Assembly (NCBI GenBank): GCA_964631945.1
Contig: CAZWAY010000026.1
Coordinates: forward strand, 13,670 to 77,669
Length of the DNA: 64,000 nucleotides
Direction: 5' to 3'
Origin: JABFRZ01 sp964631945
Lineage (GTDB): Bacteria > Planctomycetota > UBA1135 > GCA-002686595
Part shown: positions 40,869 to 48,151 of the stretch, piece by piece
Layout: each line of letters begins with the position of its first letter
How positions within the stretch are numbered: the stretch's first letter is position 1
Translations under genes and position numbers: made by a program
Notes under the pieces: generated by a model
What the model saw: the letters and a program-made list of their open reading frames with translations, nothing else
The model's database searches: none
Told to the model about the DNA's origin: nothing

Positions 40869-41597
40869 ATGAACCACTCCATGCATACCAAGACTGCCCT
40901 ATCCACCACCTTCGCCCTCCTGCTGATGGGCTCGCTGACCCAGGCCCAGACCGATGTCAAGACGCCGCAGGATGCCCACGGCCACGCCCAGAACGCGGCC
41001 GCGAGCAAGGTCGAACCCGCGGTGGCGCTCCAATTCCGCGTCAGCGGACTCACCCAGGACAACCTCGACACGGTCAAGCAGAGCCTGATGTCCATGGAGT
41101 CACAGGTCTACTCCTGCGAGGGCTGCAAGCTCCAGCAGGCTGCGCCTGGCCGGTGCTCTGCGTGCGATGTCGACCTGAAGGGTACGAAGAAGCCGGTGCT
41201 GGTCGAGGCCGTCTTCTCCCTCGAGAACGAGACGATCCGCGTCACCCCGGTGGCCACGCAAACCCTGCGCTACTCGGACCTCGATAACACGTTGATGAAG
41301 AACTCGGTGCGGATCGACTCGGCCAAGTTCCCCCTCGCCGGCCAGCCGCGCCTGGTGCTCCTCGGGGGCACGCTCGAGAACGGCAAGGCCATCGAGAAGG
41401 CGCTGCTGGACGCCAAGCTGTTCGACACGGTCAAGGCCGACTTCGACGTCACCTCGGGCCAGATCCGGATCTGGGTCCACGCAGGCGCGACTCCTCCCAT
41501 GCGTGCCAAGGTGATCTCCACGATCGACGGTCTCGGGACGAAGGCCAAGCTGTCGGACGTCGCCTGGGGCCCGCCCATGCCGCCGACCAAGGCCTGA
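40869..41597 (+). CDS. Secreted heavy-metal-binding-domain-like protein
   Basis: A 242-residue protein with a signal peptide (ALSTTFALLLMGSLTQAQ; start ATG 40869 or 40881) and a His-rich linker DAHGHAQNA. The N-terminal half has ALQFRVSGLTQDNLDTVKQS, an HMA-like strand-helix. Then comes YSCEGCKLQQAAPGRCSACD, which matches the PF19335-type HMBD pattern (C-P-x-H...P-G-x-C-x-x-C), with the His of CPMH replaced by Cys to give two CxxC pairs. The C-terminal about 130 residues (two further alpha-beta units) end GPPMPPTKA. Probable role: periplasmic metal or copper binding. Base composition is less GC-rich than flanking genes. Confidence 0.7.
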   Translation: MNHSMHTKTALSTTFALLLMGSLTQAQTDVKTPQDAHGHAQNAAASKVEPAVALQFRVSGLTQDNLDTVKQSLMSMESQVYSCEGCKLQQAAPGRCSACDVDLKGTKKPVLVEAVFSLENETIRVTPVATQTLRYSDLDNTLMKNSVRIDSAKFPLAGQPRLVLLGGTLENGKAIEKALLDAKLFDTVKADFDVTSGQIRIWVHAGATPPMRAKVISTIDGLGTKAKLSDVAWGPPMPPTKA

Positions 41598-41725
41598 TCC
41601 CTGCCGCGGTCACGCCGCAGGCCAGCGGAGCGAGGAGGCGATTCGAGTTCGCCTCCTCGCTCCATTTTCGTCGGCCCTGGCGCCTGGCATGCGTACCGGC
41701 TCCGGGGTCCGGCCGCGGGCTCTCT

Positions 41726-42121
41726 TCACGGCCGTTCGGGAGGGAACAACGCGTGGATCACCAGGCCCTCTTCGCGCTCGATGTCCTCGGTGGGCCGCAT
41801 GACGATCGCGTCCCAGGCGAGCTTCTCGCAGACCCGCACGCAGATCACGCAGCCGATGCACTCGTCATAGCGGATGCGGACGGGCGGGATCGTCCGACCC
41901 GGCCAGTTCTCGGCCGAGTCGAGCTCGATGCAGTCCACCGGGCAGAAGGGGATGCACACCTCGCAACCCGTGCAATTCGGCTCGACCACCTGGGCCAGCT
42001 GCTTGGGGCGTTTCTTCTTCCGCCCGTACTTCTCCGGGATGTCGGGGATGTCGGCCAGGAGGCGCTTGATCTTCGGGACGTTGTAGACGCCGCGGGGCTC
42101 GGGCTCGGGGGGCTTGGCCAT
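41726..42121 (-). CDS. Two-[4Fe-4S] ferredoxin-like protein
   Basis: A 131-residue protein, or 149 residues if it starts at ATG 42175. It has a Lys/Arg-rich segment (PKIKRLLADIP; YGRKKKRPKQ) and two ferredoxin motifs: Cys50-x2-Cys53-x2-Cys56-x3-Cys60-Pro (CTGCEVCIPFCP) and Cys88-x2-Cys91-x2-Cys94-x3-Cys98. Between them PVRIRYDECIGC is typical. It transfers single electrons; the linked domains resemble the iron-sulfur ferredoxin chains of electron-bifurcating or photosystem-like complexes found in planctomycetes. It is not adjacent to a partner oxidoreductase. No strong ribosome site distinguishes the two starts. Confidence 0.88.
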   Translation of the reverse strand: MAKPPEPEPRGVYNVPKIKRLLADIPDIPEKYGRKKKRPKQLAQVVEPNCTGCEVCIPFCPVDCIELDSAENWPGRTIPPVRIRYDECIGCVICVRVCEKLAWDAIVMRPTEDIEREEGLVIHALFPPERP

Positions 42122-42204
42122 GTCGTGCACACCAGTATCCGGAGTTGGGAGGTCGTCGTCGGATTCCGCCGGCATTCGCCGGCTGGCCAGAACGCGCGCC
42201 GCGT

Positions 42205-43707
42205 TCAGTGTCCGCTCGCGCCGCGCGTCGGGTTGCGCGGCCAGTCGTCGGCGTGCTCCGCGGCCAGCCAGGCCATCGAGGCCAGCGAGATCGCGCCCAG
42301 CTGCAGCTCGCGCGGGTGCACGGCCGCCAGCACGTCCTTGTGCGAGTGGTGGAAGTCGAAGTAGCGCTGCGGATTCGGATAGAAGCCCGCCAGCGTCACG
42401 CCGAACTCGGCCAGGGGCGAGATGTCGGCGCCGCCGCCGCGGGCGCAGGGCGGCCCGCCGTAGAGCCCGGCCAGGAGCTGCGCGGCCGCGCCCGAGGCGT
42501 CGGTGGCGTAGCCGAGCGGCACGCCGCCGCCGCGGTCGGACTCGATCGCGAGCACGTGGCGTTCGAGTTCGCGCGCGTGCGCGTCGCGGTAGGCCTGGCC
42601 GCCGCGCAGGCCGTTCTCCTCGTTCATGTAGAGCACGCAGCGCACGGTGCGGCGCGGGCGGCCGAGCTTGGAGCTCGACAGCAGGCGTCCGGCCTCGAGC
42701 ACGTGCGCGCACCCGGCCCCGTCGTCGTGCGCGCCCTCGCCCACGTCCCAGGCGTCGAGGTGCGCGCCGAGCAGCACGACCTCGTCGGGGCGCTCGCGGC
42801 CGACGACCTCGCCGACCACGTTGGCGGAGGGCACGTCCTCCAGCGTGCGGCAATCGAGCGTGAGGCGCAGGCGCACGCGCTCGCCGGCCGCGAGCCAGGC
42901 TTCGATACGCTCGCAGGCGAGCGTGCTGACGGCCGCGGCCGGGATGCGCTCGACGCCCTCGGCGTAGCGCATCTGCCCGGTGTGCGGCTCGTCGTCGCGC
43001 GCCTGGGTCATCGAGCGCACCAGCGCCGCCAGGGCGCCGACCCCGGCCGCCTCGATCGCGCCCGAGCCGCGCTGGTTGACGGCCCCGCCGTAGGCCTCGA
43101 AGGGCTCCAGCACGGCCGGATCCATGGGCCGGCGGAAGAGCACGAGCTTGCCGCGCGCCTCGGCCGCGCGCGCGTGCAGCTCCTCGAAGGTCGAGACCGC
43201 CAGCACCTCGCCCTCGAGCCCGCCGGCGGGCGTGGCCACGCTGCCGCCGAGGGCCAGGGTCGCGAGCGGCTCGCCCGCGTGCGCGGCCGGCTCCAGCACC
43301 TCCAGCCGCGCGAGCACGCCGCGCTCCCAGCGCGGCACGAGCACGGGCTCGAGGCGCACGTTCTCGAAGCCGAGCCGCAGCATCGTCGCGCGCCCCCACT
43401 CGACCGCGCGCGCGGCGCCCTCCGAGCCGGACAGCCGGTGTGGCGCGCGCGTGCACAGCTCGGAGAGCAGCGCGTAGCCCTCGGGAGCCGCGAGCCCCTC
43501 GGCCAGGAGCTCGGGTACGTACACCGGCCCGCTGGCCGGACTGACGTCGCCCGTGGAAGCCTCGCTCGCCGTAGCCGGTTCGGGCAGCGCGCCAGGCGGG
43601 ACCCCGGGTTGCCGGGTTTCCGGCGCCGGCGGCGGACCCAGCGAGGCGGCACAGGCGACGAGCGGCAGACCGAGCGACAGGAAAAAAACGGCGGGCGCGA
43701 GCTTCAT
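42205..43707 (-). CDS. Lipoprotein M28-family zinc peptidase
   Basis: A 500-residue lipoprotein (signal KLAPAVFFLSLGLPLVAC, lipobox Cys19). The N-terminal 200 residues hold a PA-like insert (GKLVLFRRPMDP). The catalytic domain has the M28 metal ligands: VLLGAHLDAWDVGEGAHDDG (His and Asp), LYMNEENGLRGG (Glu), LAIESDRGG (Asp) and FDFHHSHKDVL (final His). This matches the carboxypeptidase Q/aminopeptidase-like type. It should cleave peptides at the outer face of a membrane. The start is 84 nt from the divergent CRTAC1 gene, and a TAGGCT box lies 8 nt before its ATG. Confidence 0.9.
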   Translation of the reverse strand: MKLAPAVFFLSLGLPLVACAASLGPPPAPETRQPGVPPGALPEPATASEASTGDVSPASGPVYVPELLAEGLAAPEGYALLSELCTRAPHRLSGSEGAARAVEWGRATMLRLGFENVRLEPVLVPRWERGVLARLEVLEPAAHAGEPLATLALGGSVATPAGGLEGEVLAVSTFEELHARAAEARGKLVLFRRPMDPAVLEPFEAYGGAVNQRGSGAIEAAGVGALAALVRSMTQARDDEPHTGQMRYAEGVERIPAAAVSTLACERIEAWLAAGERVRLRLTLDCRTLEDVPSANVVGEVVGRERPDEVVLLGAHLDAWDVGEGAHDDGAGCAHVLEAGRLLSSSKLGRPRRTVRCVLYMNEENGLRGGQAYRDAHARELERHVLAIESDRGGGVPLGYATDASGAAAQLLAGLYGGPPCARGGGADISPLAEFGVTLAGFYPNPQRYFDFHHSHKDVLAAVHPRELQLGAISLASMAWLAAEHADDWPRNPTRGASGH

Positions 43708-43715
43708 CACGGCCC

Positions 43716-43721
43716 AGCCTA
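43716..43721 (-). promoter_or_regulatory. Candidate -10 box TAGGCT (M28 gene)
   Basis: TAGGCT on the minus strand ends 8 nt before the ATG at 43707, so a leaderless transcript is plausible. The divergent neighbour has an identical box. Confidence 0.45.
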
Positions 43722-43775
43722 GCGAACGCGCGCGGCGTCCCCGCTGCGCCCTTGCCGGAACCGACCGAGCACCCG

Positions 43776-43781
43776 TAGGCT
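43776..43781 (+). promoter_or_regulatory. Candidate -10 box TAGGCT (CRTAC1 gene) with TTGCCG upstream
   Basis: TAGGCT ends 10 nt before the ATG at 43792; a TTGCCG at 43752-43757 lies 18 nt upstream and is a possible -35. Same hexamer as the divergent M28 box. Confidence 0.45.
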
Positions 43782-43791
43782 CGATGGTTCG

Positions 43792-45534
43792 ATGCGCGTC
43801 TTCCTGCGGTTCCTGCCGGTGGTGTTCCTCGGGTACGTCCTGTACCTGTTCGCGCGCCCGGCGCGGAACTCCGAGGCCGGGCCCGCCCTCGGGCGGCTGC
43901 AGTTCGTGGACGTGGCCGCGGCCGCCGGGGTGGACGTGCTCAACGTCTCGGGCGACCCGCGCCGCTGGTACATCCCCGAGAGCAACGGCAGCGGCGCCGC
44001 CTGGCTCGATTTCGAGGACGACGGCGATCAGGACCTGTTCATCGGCAACGGCCAGCACCTCGCCTACCTGGACGACGGCGCGCGCCTCGAGATCGTGCGC
44101 GACGCCACCAGCCGGCTGTACCTGAACGAGGGCTCGTGGCGCTTCCGCGACGCCTCGCGCGAGAGCGGCGCGGCGCGCGACGACTGGATCAACGCGGTCG
44201 TGGTGGGCGACGCCGACAACGACGGCGATCCGGACGTGTACCTGGCCTGCTTCGGGGCGGACGTGTTCCTGCGCAAGGAGGGCAGCCGCTTCGTCGAGGC
44301 CACCCGGGCGAGCGGCCTCGGGAACGAGCTGTGGGCCGCGAGCGCGGCCTTCGGCGACGCCAACCGCGACGGGCACCTCGACCTGTACGTGGCCAACTAC
44401 TGCCAGTTCGACCTGGACCATCCGCCGGCCGAGGGCAAGCGCAACACGATCGAGGGCGTCGAGGTCGGCTGGGGTCCGGAGGAGGAGAACCAGCGCGGCT
44501 ACAACCGCGGCGCACCGGACGTCTACTTCCAGGGCGACGGCAAGGGCGGCTTCGCGCGCTGGACGGACAAGGCGGGCTTCGCGCTGGAGCGGCCGCTGTG
44601 CTCCTACGGCTGCGTGTGGAGCGACGTCACCGCGGACGGCTGGCCCGACCTGATGGTGGCGAACGACATCCAGCCGGCCAACCTGTTCGTGAACCAGGGC
44701 GAGGGCCGCTTCCGCGACGAGGCCCTCGAGCGCGGCTTCGCCTTCGGCGCCGAGGGCAAGCCCACCGGCGCCATGGGCCTCCTGGTGGCCGACATCGACC
44801 AGGACGGCGACTTCGACGTGCTGCGCACGAACTTCGACTTCGAGTCGAACAGCCTGCACGTGAACGACGGCAGCGGACACTTCGAGGACCGCGCCGGAGC
44901 CTATGGCCTGGCCCAGCCGAGCCTGGACAAGCTGGCCTGGGACGGAGCCTTCCTCGACGTCGACCGCGACGGCGACCTCGACCTGATGATCGCGAACGGC
45001 CACGTCTACCCGCAGGCCGAGAAGATCGGCATGGGCGCCTGGCTGCAACCCACGCAGCTCTTCGAGGGCGTGCCGCACCGCCGCTACGGCACGGTCTGGC
45101 AGGACGTGACCGCCACGGCCGGCCCGGGCCTCGCGCCGCTGCGCTCGGCGCGCGGCCTGGCCGTGGGCGACCCGGACGAGGACGGCGATCCGGACGTCGT
45201 GATCGTGGACCTCGATTCACGCCCGCGGCTGCTGCGCAACGACAGCTCCCGGCTCGGCCACTGGGTCGGGCTCGAGCTGGTGGGCAAGTTCTCGAACCGC
45301 GACGCGCTCGGCACCCGGGTCGAGATCCAGGCCGGAGGCCGCACCTGGACGCGCGAGGTGCGCGCCGGCAACGGCCTCTATTCGAGCAACGACCGGCGCG
45401 TCCTGGTGGGCCTGGGCGAGATCACGCGCGTGGACTCGGTCACGATCCGCTGGCCGAGCGGGACCGTGCAGGTCGAGCAGGTGCCGATCGACCGCTACTA
45501 CACGATCCCGGAGCGCGTGGAAGAGACGCGCTAG
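43792..45534 (+). CDS. CRTAC1-like VCBS/FG-GAP and ASPIC/UnbV protein
   Basis: A 580-residue secreted or anchored protein (N-terminal VFLRFLPVVFLGYVLYLF). Seven or so VCBS/FG-GAP units have the D-x-D-x-D-G-(D/H/W)-x-D-L/V Ca-binding pattern: WLDFEDDGDQDLFIGN, VVGDADNDGDPDVYLACF, AFGDANRDGHLDLYVANYCQ, VADIDQDGDFDVLRTN and FLDVDRDGDLDLMIANG. The C-terminal 70 residues form the ASPIC/UnbV domain (TRVEIQAGGRTWTREVRAG, LGEITRVDSVTIRWPSG). This architecture is abundant in planctomycetes and predicted to form a beta-propeller adhesin-like fold. Function is unknown. Confidence 0.92.
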   Translation: MRVFLRFLPVVFLGYVLYLFARPARNSEAGPALGRLQFVDVAAAAGVDVLNVSGDPRRWYIPESNGSGAAWLDFEDDGDQDLFIGNGQHLAYLDDGARLEIVRDATSRLYLNEGSWRFRDASRESGAARDDWINAVVVGDADNDGDPDVYLACFGADVFLRKEGSRFVEATRASGLGNELWAASAAFGDANRDGHLDLYVANYCQFDLDHPPAEGKRNTIEGVEVGWGPEEENQRGYNRGAPDVYFQGDGKGGFARWTDKAGFALERPLCSYGCVWSDVTADGWPDLMVANDIQPANLFVNQGEGRFRDEALERGFAFGAEGKPTGAMGLLVADIDQDGDFDVLRTNFDFESNSLHVNDGSGHFEDRAGAYGLAQPSLDKLAWDGAFLDVDRDGDLDLMIANGHVYPQAEKIGMGAWLQPTQLFEGVPHRRYGTVWQDVTATAGPGLAPLRSARGLAVGDPDEDGDPDVVIVDLDSRPRLLRNDSSRLGHWVGLELVGKFSNRDALGTRVEIQAGGRTWTREVRAGNGLYSSNDRRVLVGLGEITRVDSVTIRWPSGTVQVEQVPIDRYYTIPERVEETR

Positions 45535-45565
45535 GAACCCGTCCCGCTCTTCCCGTCTCTGCCCT

Positions 45566-45647
45566 CCTCTTGTTCCGCGCTCTCCGCGACTCCGCGGTTG
45601 GTTTCCAGAGGTTCACCGCGGAGCCTCGGAGAGCGCGGAACAAGAGG
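45566..45647. repeat. Dispersed CTCCGCG/CGCGGAG palindromic repeat, copy 3 (two arms)
   Basis: Left arm 45566-45598 and right arm 45615-45647 are 33 nt each with 2 mismatches and a 16-nt loop. It begins 32 nt after the CRTAC1 stop and lies before the radical-SAM gene, so it could end the upstream transcript. Confidence 0.8.
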
Positions 45648-45743
45648 GGGAGAGCCAGGACGTGGCAACTCGCGCCCACTATCATGGCGCGCGCCCGCCC
45701 GTAGCCCGCGCTCCCCTCCGCCCTCGGACTCCACCCGATCCCC

Positions 45744-47933
45744 ATGCGAGTCGCCCTCGTCTTCCCGCCCCAGGGGCACTTCACCCAGCCGTACCTGAGC
45801 CTGCCCTCGCTCAGCGCGTACCTGCGCGCGAACGGCTACCCGGACGTGTGGCAGCTGGACGAGAGCATCGAGTCCTACGACCACTTCCTGTCGCGCGAGC
45901 GGCTCGAGCGCTCGCTGGCGCGCATCCAGGCGCCGGCCCGGCTGGCGGAGCTCGAAGGGAAGCCGGAGCTCTCCTTCTCGGAGATGGAGCGCTACCAGAC
46001 GCTGTCGGAGATCGCGCTGATCGGGCCCGAGGTGGCGGCCTCGATCGAGGAGGCGAAGCGCGTGCTGCGCTCGAAGGACGAGTTCTACGACTACGAGCGC
46101 TACCTGTGGGCCGGACGCACGGTCGAGCAAGGCCTGCGCATCTTCTCCACGGAGTACGCGCCCACGCGCCTGACCGCGCACGGCTTCGTGATGCGCCAGC
46201 GCGTCGAGCGCAGCGCCGAGATCGTGGCCGCGCTCTCGGACGAGCGCGAGAACCCGTACCTCGAGTACTTCCGCGAACAGACCCTGCCGCGCCTGCGGGC
46301 GATCGACCCGGACCTGGTGGGCATCTCGATCACCTTCCCGAGCCAGGCCATCCCGGCCCTGACGCTGGCGCGCCTCATCAAGCAGTGGAAGCCCTCGGTG
46401 CACATCACCGTGGGCGGCGGGCTGATGGCCTACGTGGCCGACAAGCTCGCCAAGCAGCCGGCGCTGTGGACGCTGATCGACAGCATCGTGCTGCTGGAGG
46501 GCGAGCGCCCGCTCTTGCACCTGTGCGAGGTGGTCGAGGGGAAGCGCACGCTGGCGCAGGTCTCGAACCTGATCTACCGCGACGCCGCGAGCGGTGAGGT
46601 CGTGAAGACCGGCCAGCTCGACCCGCTCGACATCAAGACCCTGCCCACGCCCGACTTCGACGGCCTGCCGCTCGACAAGTACTTCTCGCCCGAGCTCGTG
46701 CTGCCGCTCGCGGCCACGCGCGGCTGCTACTGGGGGAAATGCGTGTTCTGCACGCTCTACACCGTGATCGGCCCGGGCTACCGCGGGCGCACGGTCGAGC
46801 AGACGATCGAGGACATGCAGATCTTGCAGCGGAAGTACGGCGCGAACTCGTTCTACCTCGCGATCGAGGACCTGCCGCCCAACATGGCCAAGCGCTTCCC
46901 CGAGGCGATCCTCGAGGCCGGCCTCGAGATCAACTGGTGGTGCGACGCGCGCCTCGAGCACGACGTGTTCACGGCCGAGACCTGCCGCAAGCTGGCCGCG
47001 TCGGGCTGCAAGCGCATCGCCTACGGCTACGAGAGCTCGTCGCAGCGCGTGCTCACGGCCATGTGCAAGGGCATCGACCCCGACAAGAGCCTGGAGCTGA
47101 TCAAGAACACGCACGAGGCCGGGATCTCGGTCACGCTCTACGCCATGGTCGGCTTCCCGACCGAGACGCGCGAGGAAGCGCGCGCGACGCTCGAGACGAT
47201 CCTGGCGAACCAGCGCTACGTCCAGGAGGTCAGCGTGCGCGTCTTCTACCTGGACGAGAGCTCCGAGATCTTCCGCCGCCGCAGCGAGTTCGACATCGTC
47301 GAGATCTACCCCGATCCCGAGGCCGACCTGCAGGTCTACTACGACTTCAAGACGGGCAGCGGCATGACGCGGCCCGAGGCGCGTCAGACCTACCTCGAGT
47401 TCACGCGCGCGCTGCGCTCGCACTTCCCCGTGTTCCAGAACACGAACATGCTCTACCACGAGCTGAAGTCGCACTACTTCCTGTACCTGGTGAAGCACGG
47501 CAGCTGGGACGCGCTGAAGCGCAACGTGCTCGAGCCCGGCGAGCGCTCGGACGCGCGCACGGGCGCGCAGCCGCGCCGCAAGAGCGCGCTGCTCGAGCGC
47601 GAGCTCGCCTTCGACCGCGCCGAGATCGACCGCATCGTGTCCTCGATCGACTCGGCCACCGTGCGCCCGCGCTACCAGTCGGACCTGTTCGAGCCCGAGG
47701 ACCTGGCGCGCTTCGACCGCGAGCTCGCGCCGCTCGCGCGCGCGCCCTCGAAGCTCGTGTACGACCGCACGAGCGGCGAGGTGCAATGCCTGTCCCCCGC
47801 CGCGGCCGAGGTGCTCGAGCGCTGCGACGGCTCGCGCACCCTGGCCGAGGTGGTCGCGATCTTCCCCCACGACGTGCGAGCCGAGGCCGAACGCTGCGTG
47901 CAGGAGATCGCGCGCGCCGGCCTGCTCGTCTAG
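45744..47933 (+). CDS. Cobalamin-dependent radical SAM enzyme with C-terminal PqqD-like (RRE) domain
   Basis: A 729-residue protein. Residues about 1-230 are a B12-binding-type Rossmann part (VALVFPPQGHFTQPYLSLPS; LVGISITFPSQAIPALTLAR; ITVGGGLM) without the DxHxxG His, as in many B12 radical-SAM enzymes. The radical-SAM core has TRGCYWGKCVFCTLYT with Cys328-x4-Cys333-x2-Cys336, then FYLAIEDLPPN, WWCDARLE, GCKRIAYGYESS and VGFPTETREEA. A 60-residue C-terminal domain (SKLVYDRTSGEVQCLSPAAA; EVLERCDGSRTLAEVVAIF) resembles PqqD/RRE peptide recognition. It may methylate or otherwise modify a peptide, likely the product of the gene 32 nt downstream. Confidence 0.85.
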   Translation: MRVALVFPPQGHFTQPYLSLPSLSAYLRANGYPDVWQLDESIESYDHFLSRERLERSLARIQAPARLAELEGKPELSFSEMERYQTLSEIALIGPEVAASIEEAKRVLRSKDEFYDYERYLWAGRTVEQGLRIFSTEYAPTRLTAHGFVMRQRVERSAEIVAALSDERENPYLEYFREQTLPRLRAIDPDLVGISITFPSQAIPALTLARLIKQWKPSVHITVGGGLMAYVADKLAKQPALWTLIDSIVLLEGERPLLHLCEVVEGKRTLAQVSNLIYRDAASGEVVKTGQLDPLDIKTLPTPDFDGLPLDKYFSPELVLPLAATRGCYWGKCVFCTLYTVIGPGYRGRTVEQTIEDMQILQRKYGANSFYLAIEDLPPNMAKRFPEAILEAGLEINWWCDARLEHDVFTAETCRKLAASGCKRIAYGYESSSQRVLTAMCKGIDPDKSLELIKNTHEAGISVTLYAMVGFPTETREEARATLETILANQRYVQEVSVRVFYLDESSEIFRRRSEFDIVEIYPDPEADLQVYYDFKTGSGMTRPEARQTYLEFTRALRSHFPVFQNTNMLYHELKSHYFLYLVKHGSWDALKRNVLEPGERSDARTGAQPRRKSALLERELAFDRAEIDRIVSSIDSATVRPRYQSDLFEPEDLARFDRELAPLARAPSKLVYDRTSGEVQCLSPAAAEVLERCDGSRTLAEVVAIFPHDVRAEAERCVQEIARAGLLV

Positions 47934-47965
47934 CTGCACCGTCCGAGAACGCCCGGAGCCCCGCC

Positions 47966-48127
47966 ATGAAGGACGAGAAGAAGCCCGCCGAACCCGCCCC
48001 GCCCCAGGTCCCCGCCACGCCCGAGAAGAAGGACGAGGGCGCGCCCAAGAAGCCTGCCTACGTCTTCAAGATCGTGCCGGCCGACCCGAAGAACGCCTTC
48101 GACTTCGAGGACGTGGCGGACAAGTAG
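47966..48127 (+). CDS. 53-residue peptide, candidate RiPP precursor
   Basis: This short gene begins 32 nt after the radical-SAM/RRE gene and is translated in the same direction. The first 30 residues are rich in Lys, Pro and Glu (PAEPAPPQVPATPEKKDEGA), a leader-like composition. The last 20 or so are more hydrophobic and aromatic: AYVFKIVPADPKNAFDFEDV, with no Cys, Ser or Thr. Adjacent position, size and bipartite composition support a precursor peptide modified by the enzyme, for example by C-methylation or crosslinking. There is no protease or transporter gene next to it. Alternatively it could be an unrelated small disordered protein. Confidence 0.6.
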   Translation: MKDEKKPAEPAPPQVPATPEKKDEGAPKKPAYVFKIVPADPKNAFDFEDVADK

Positions 48128-48130
48128 GAC

Positions 48131-48150
48131 GCGTCGGTCGCGGGCGACGC
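48131..48150. terminator. Weak hairpin between convergent genes
   Basis: GCGTCG (48131-48136) pairs with CGACGC (48145-48150) across 8 nt, placed between stops at 48127 (+) and 48152 (-). There is no T-tract, so it would be at best a partial terminator. Confidence 0.3.
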
Positions 48151-48151
48151 G

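Noticed and set aside
45680..45685. TATCAT box upstream of the radical-SAM gene
   Set aside because: It is 58 nt before the start, unlike the tight spacing elsewhere, and lies just after a hairpin repeat; too uncertain to list as a promoter.
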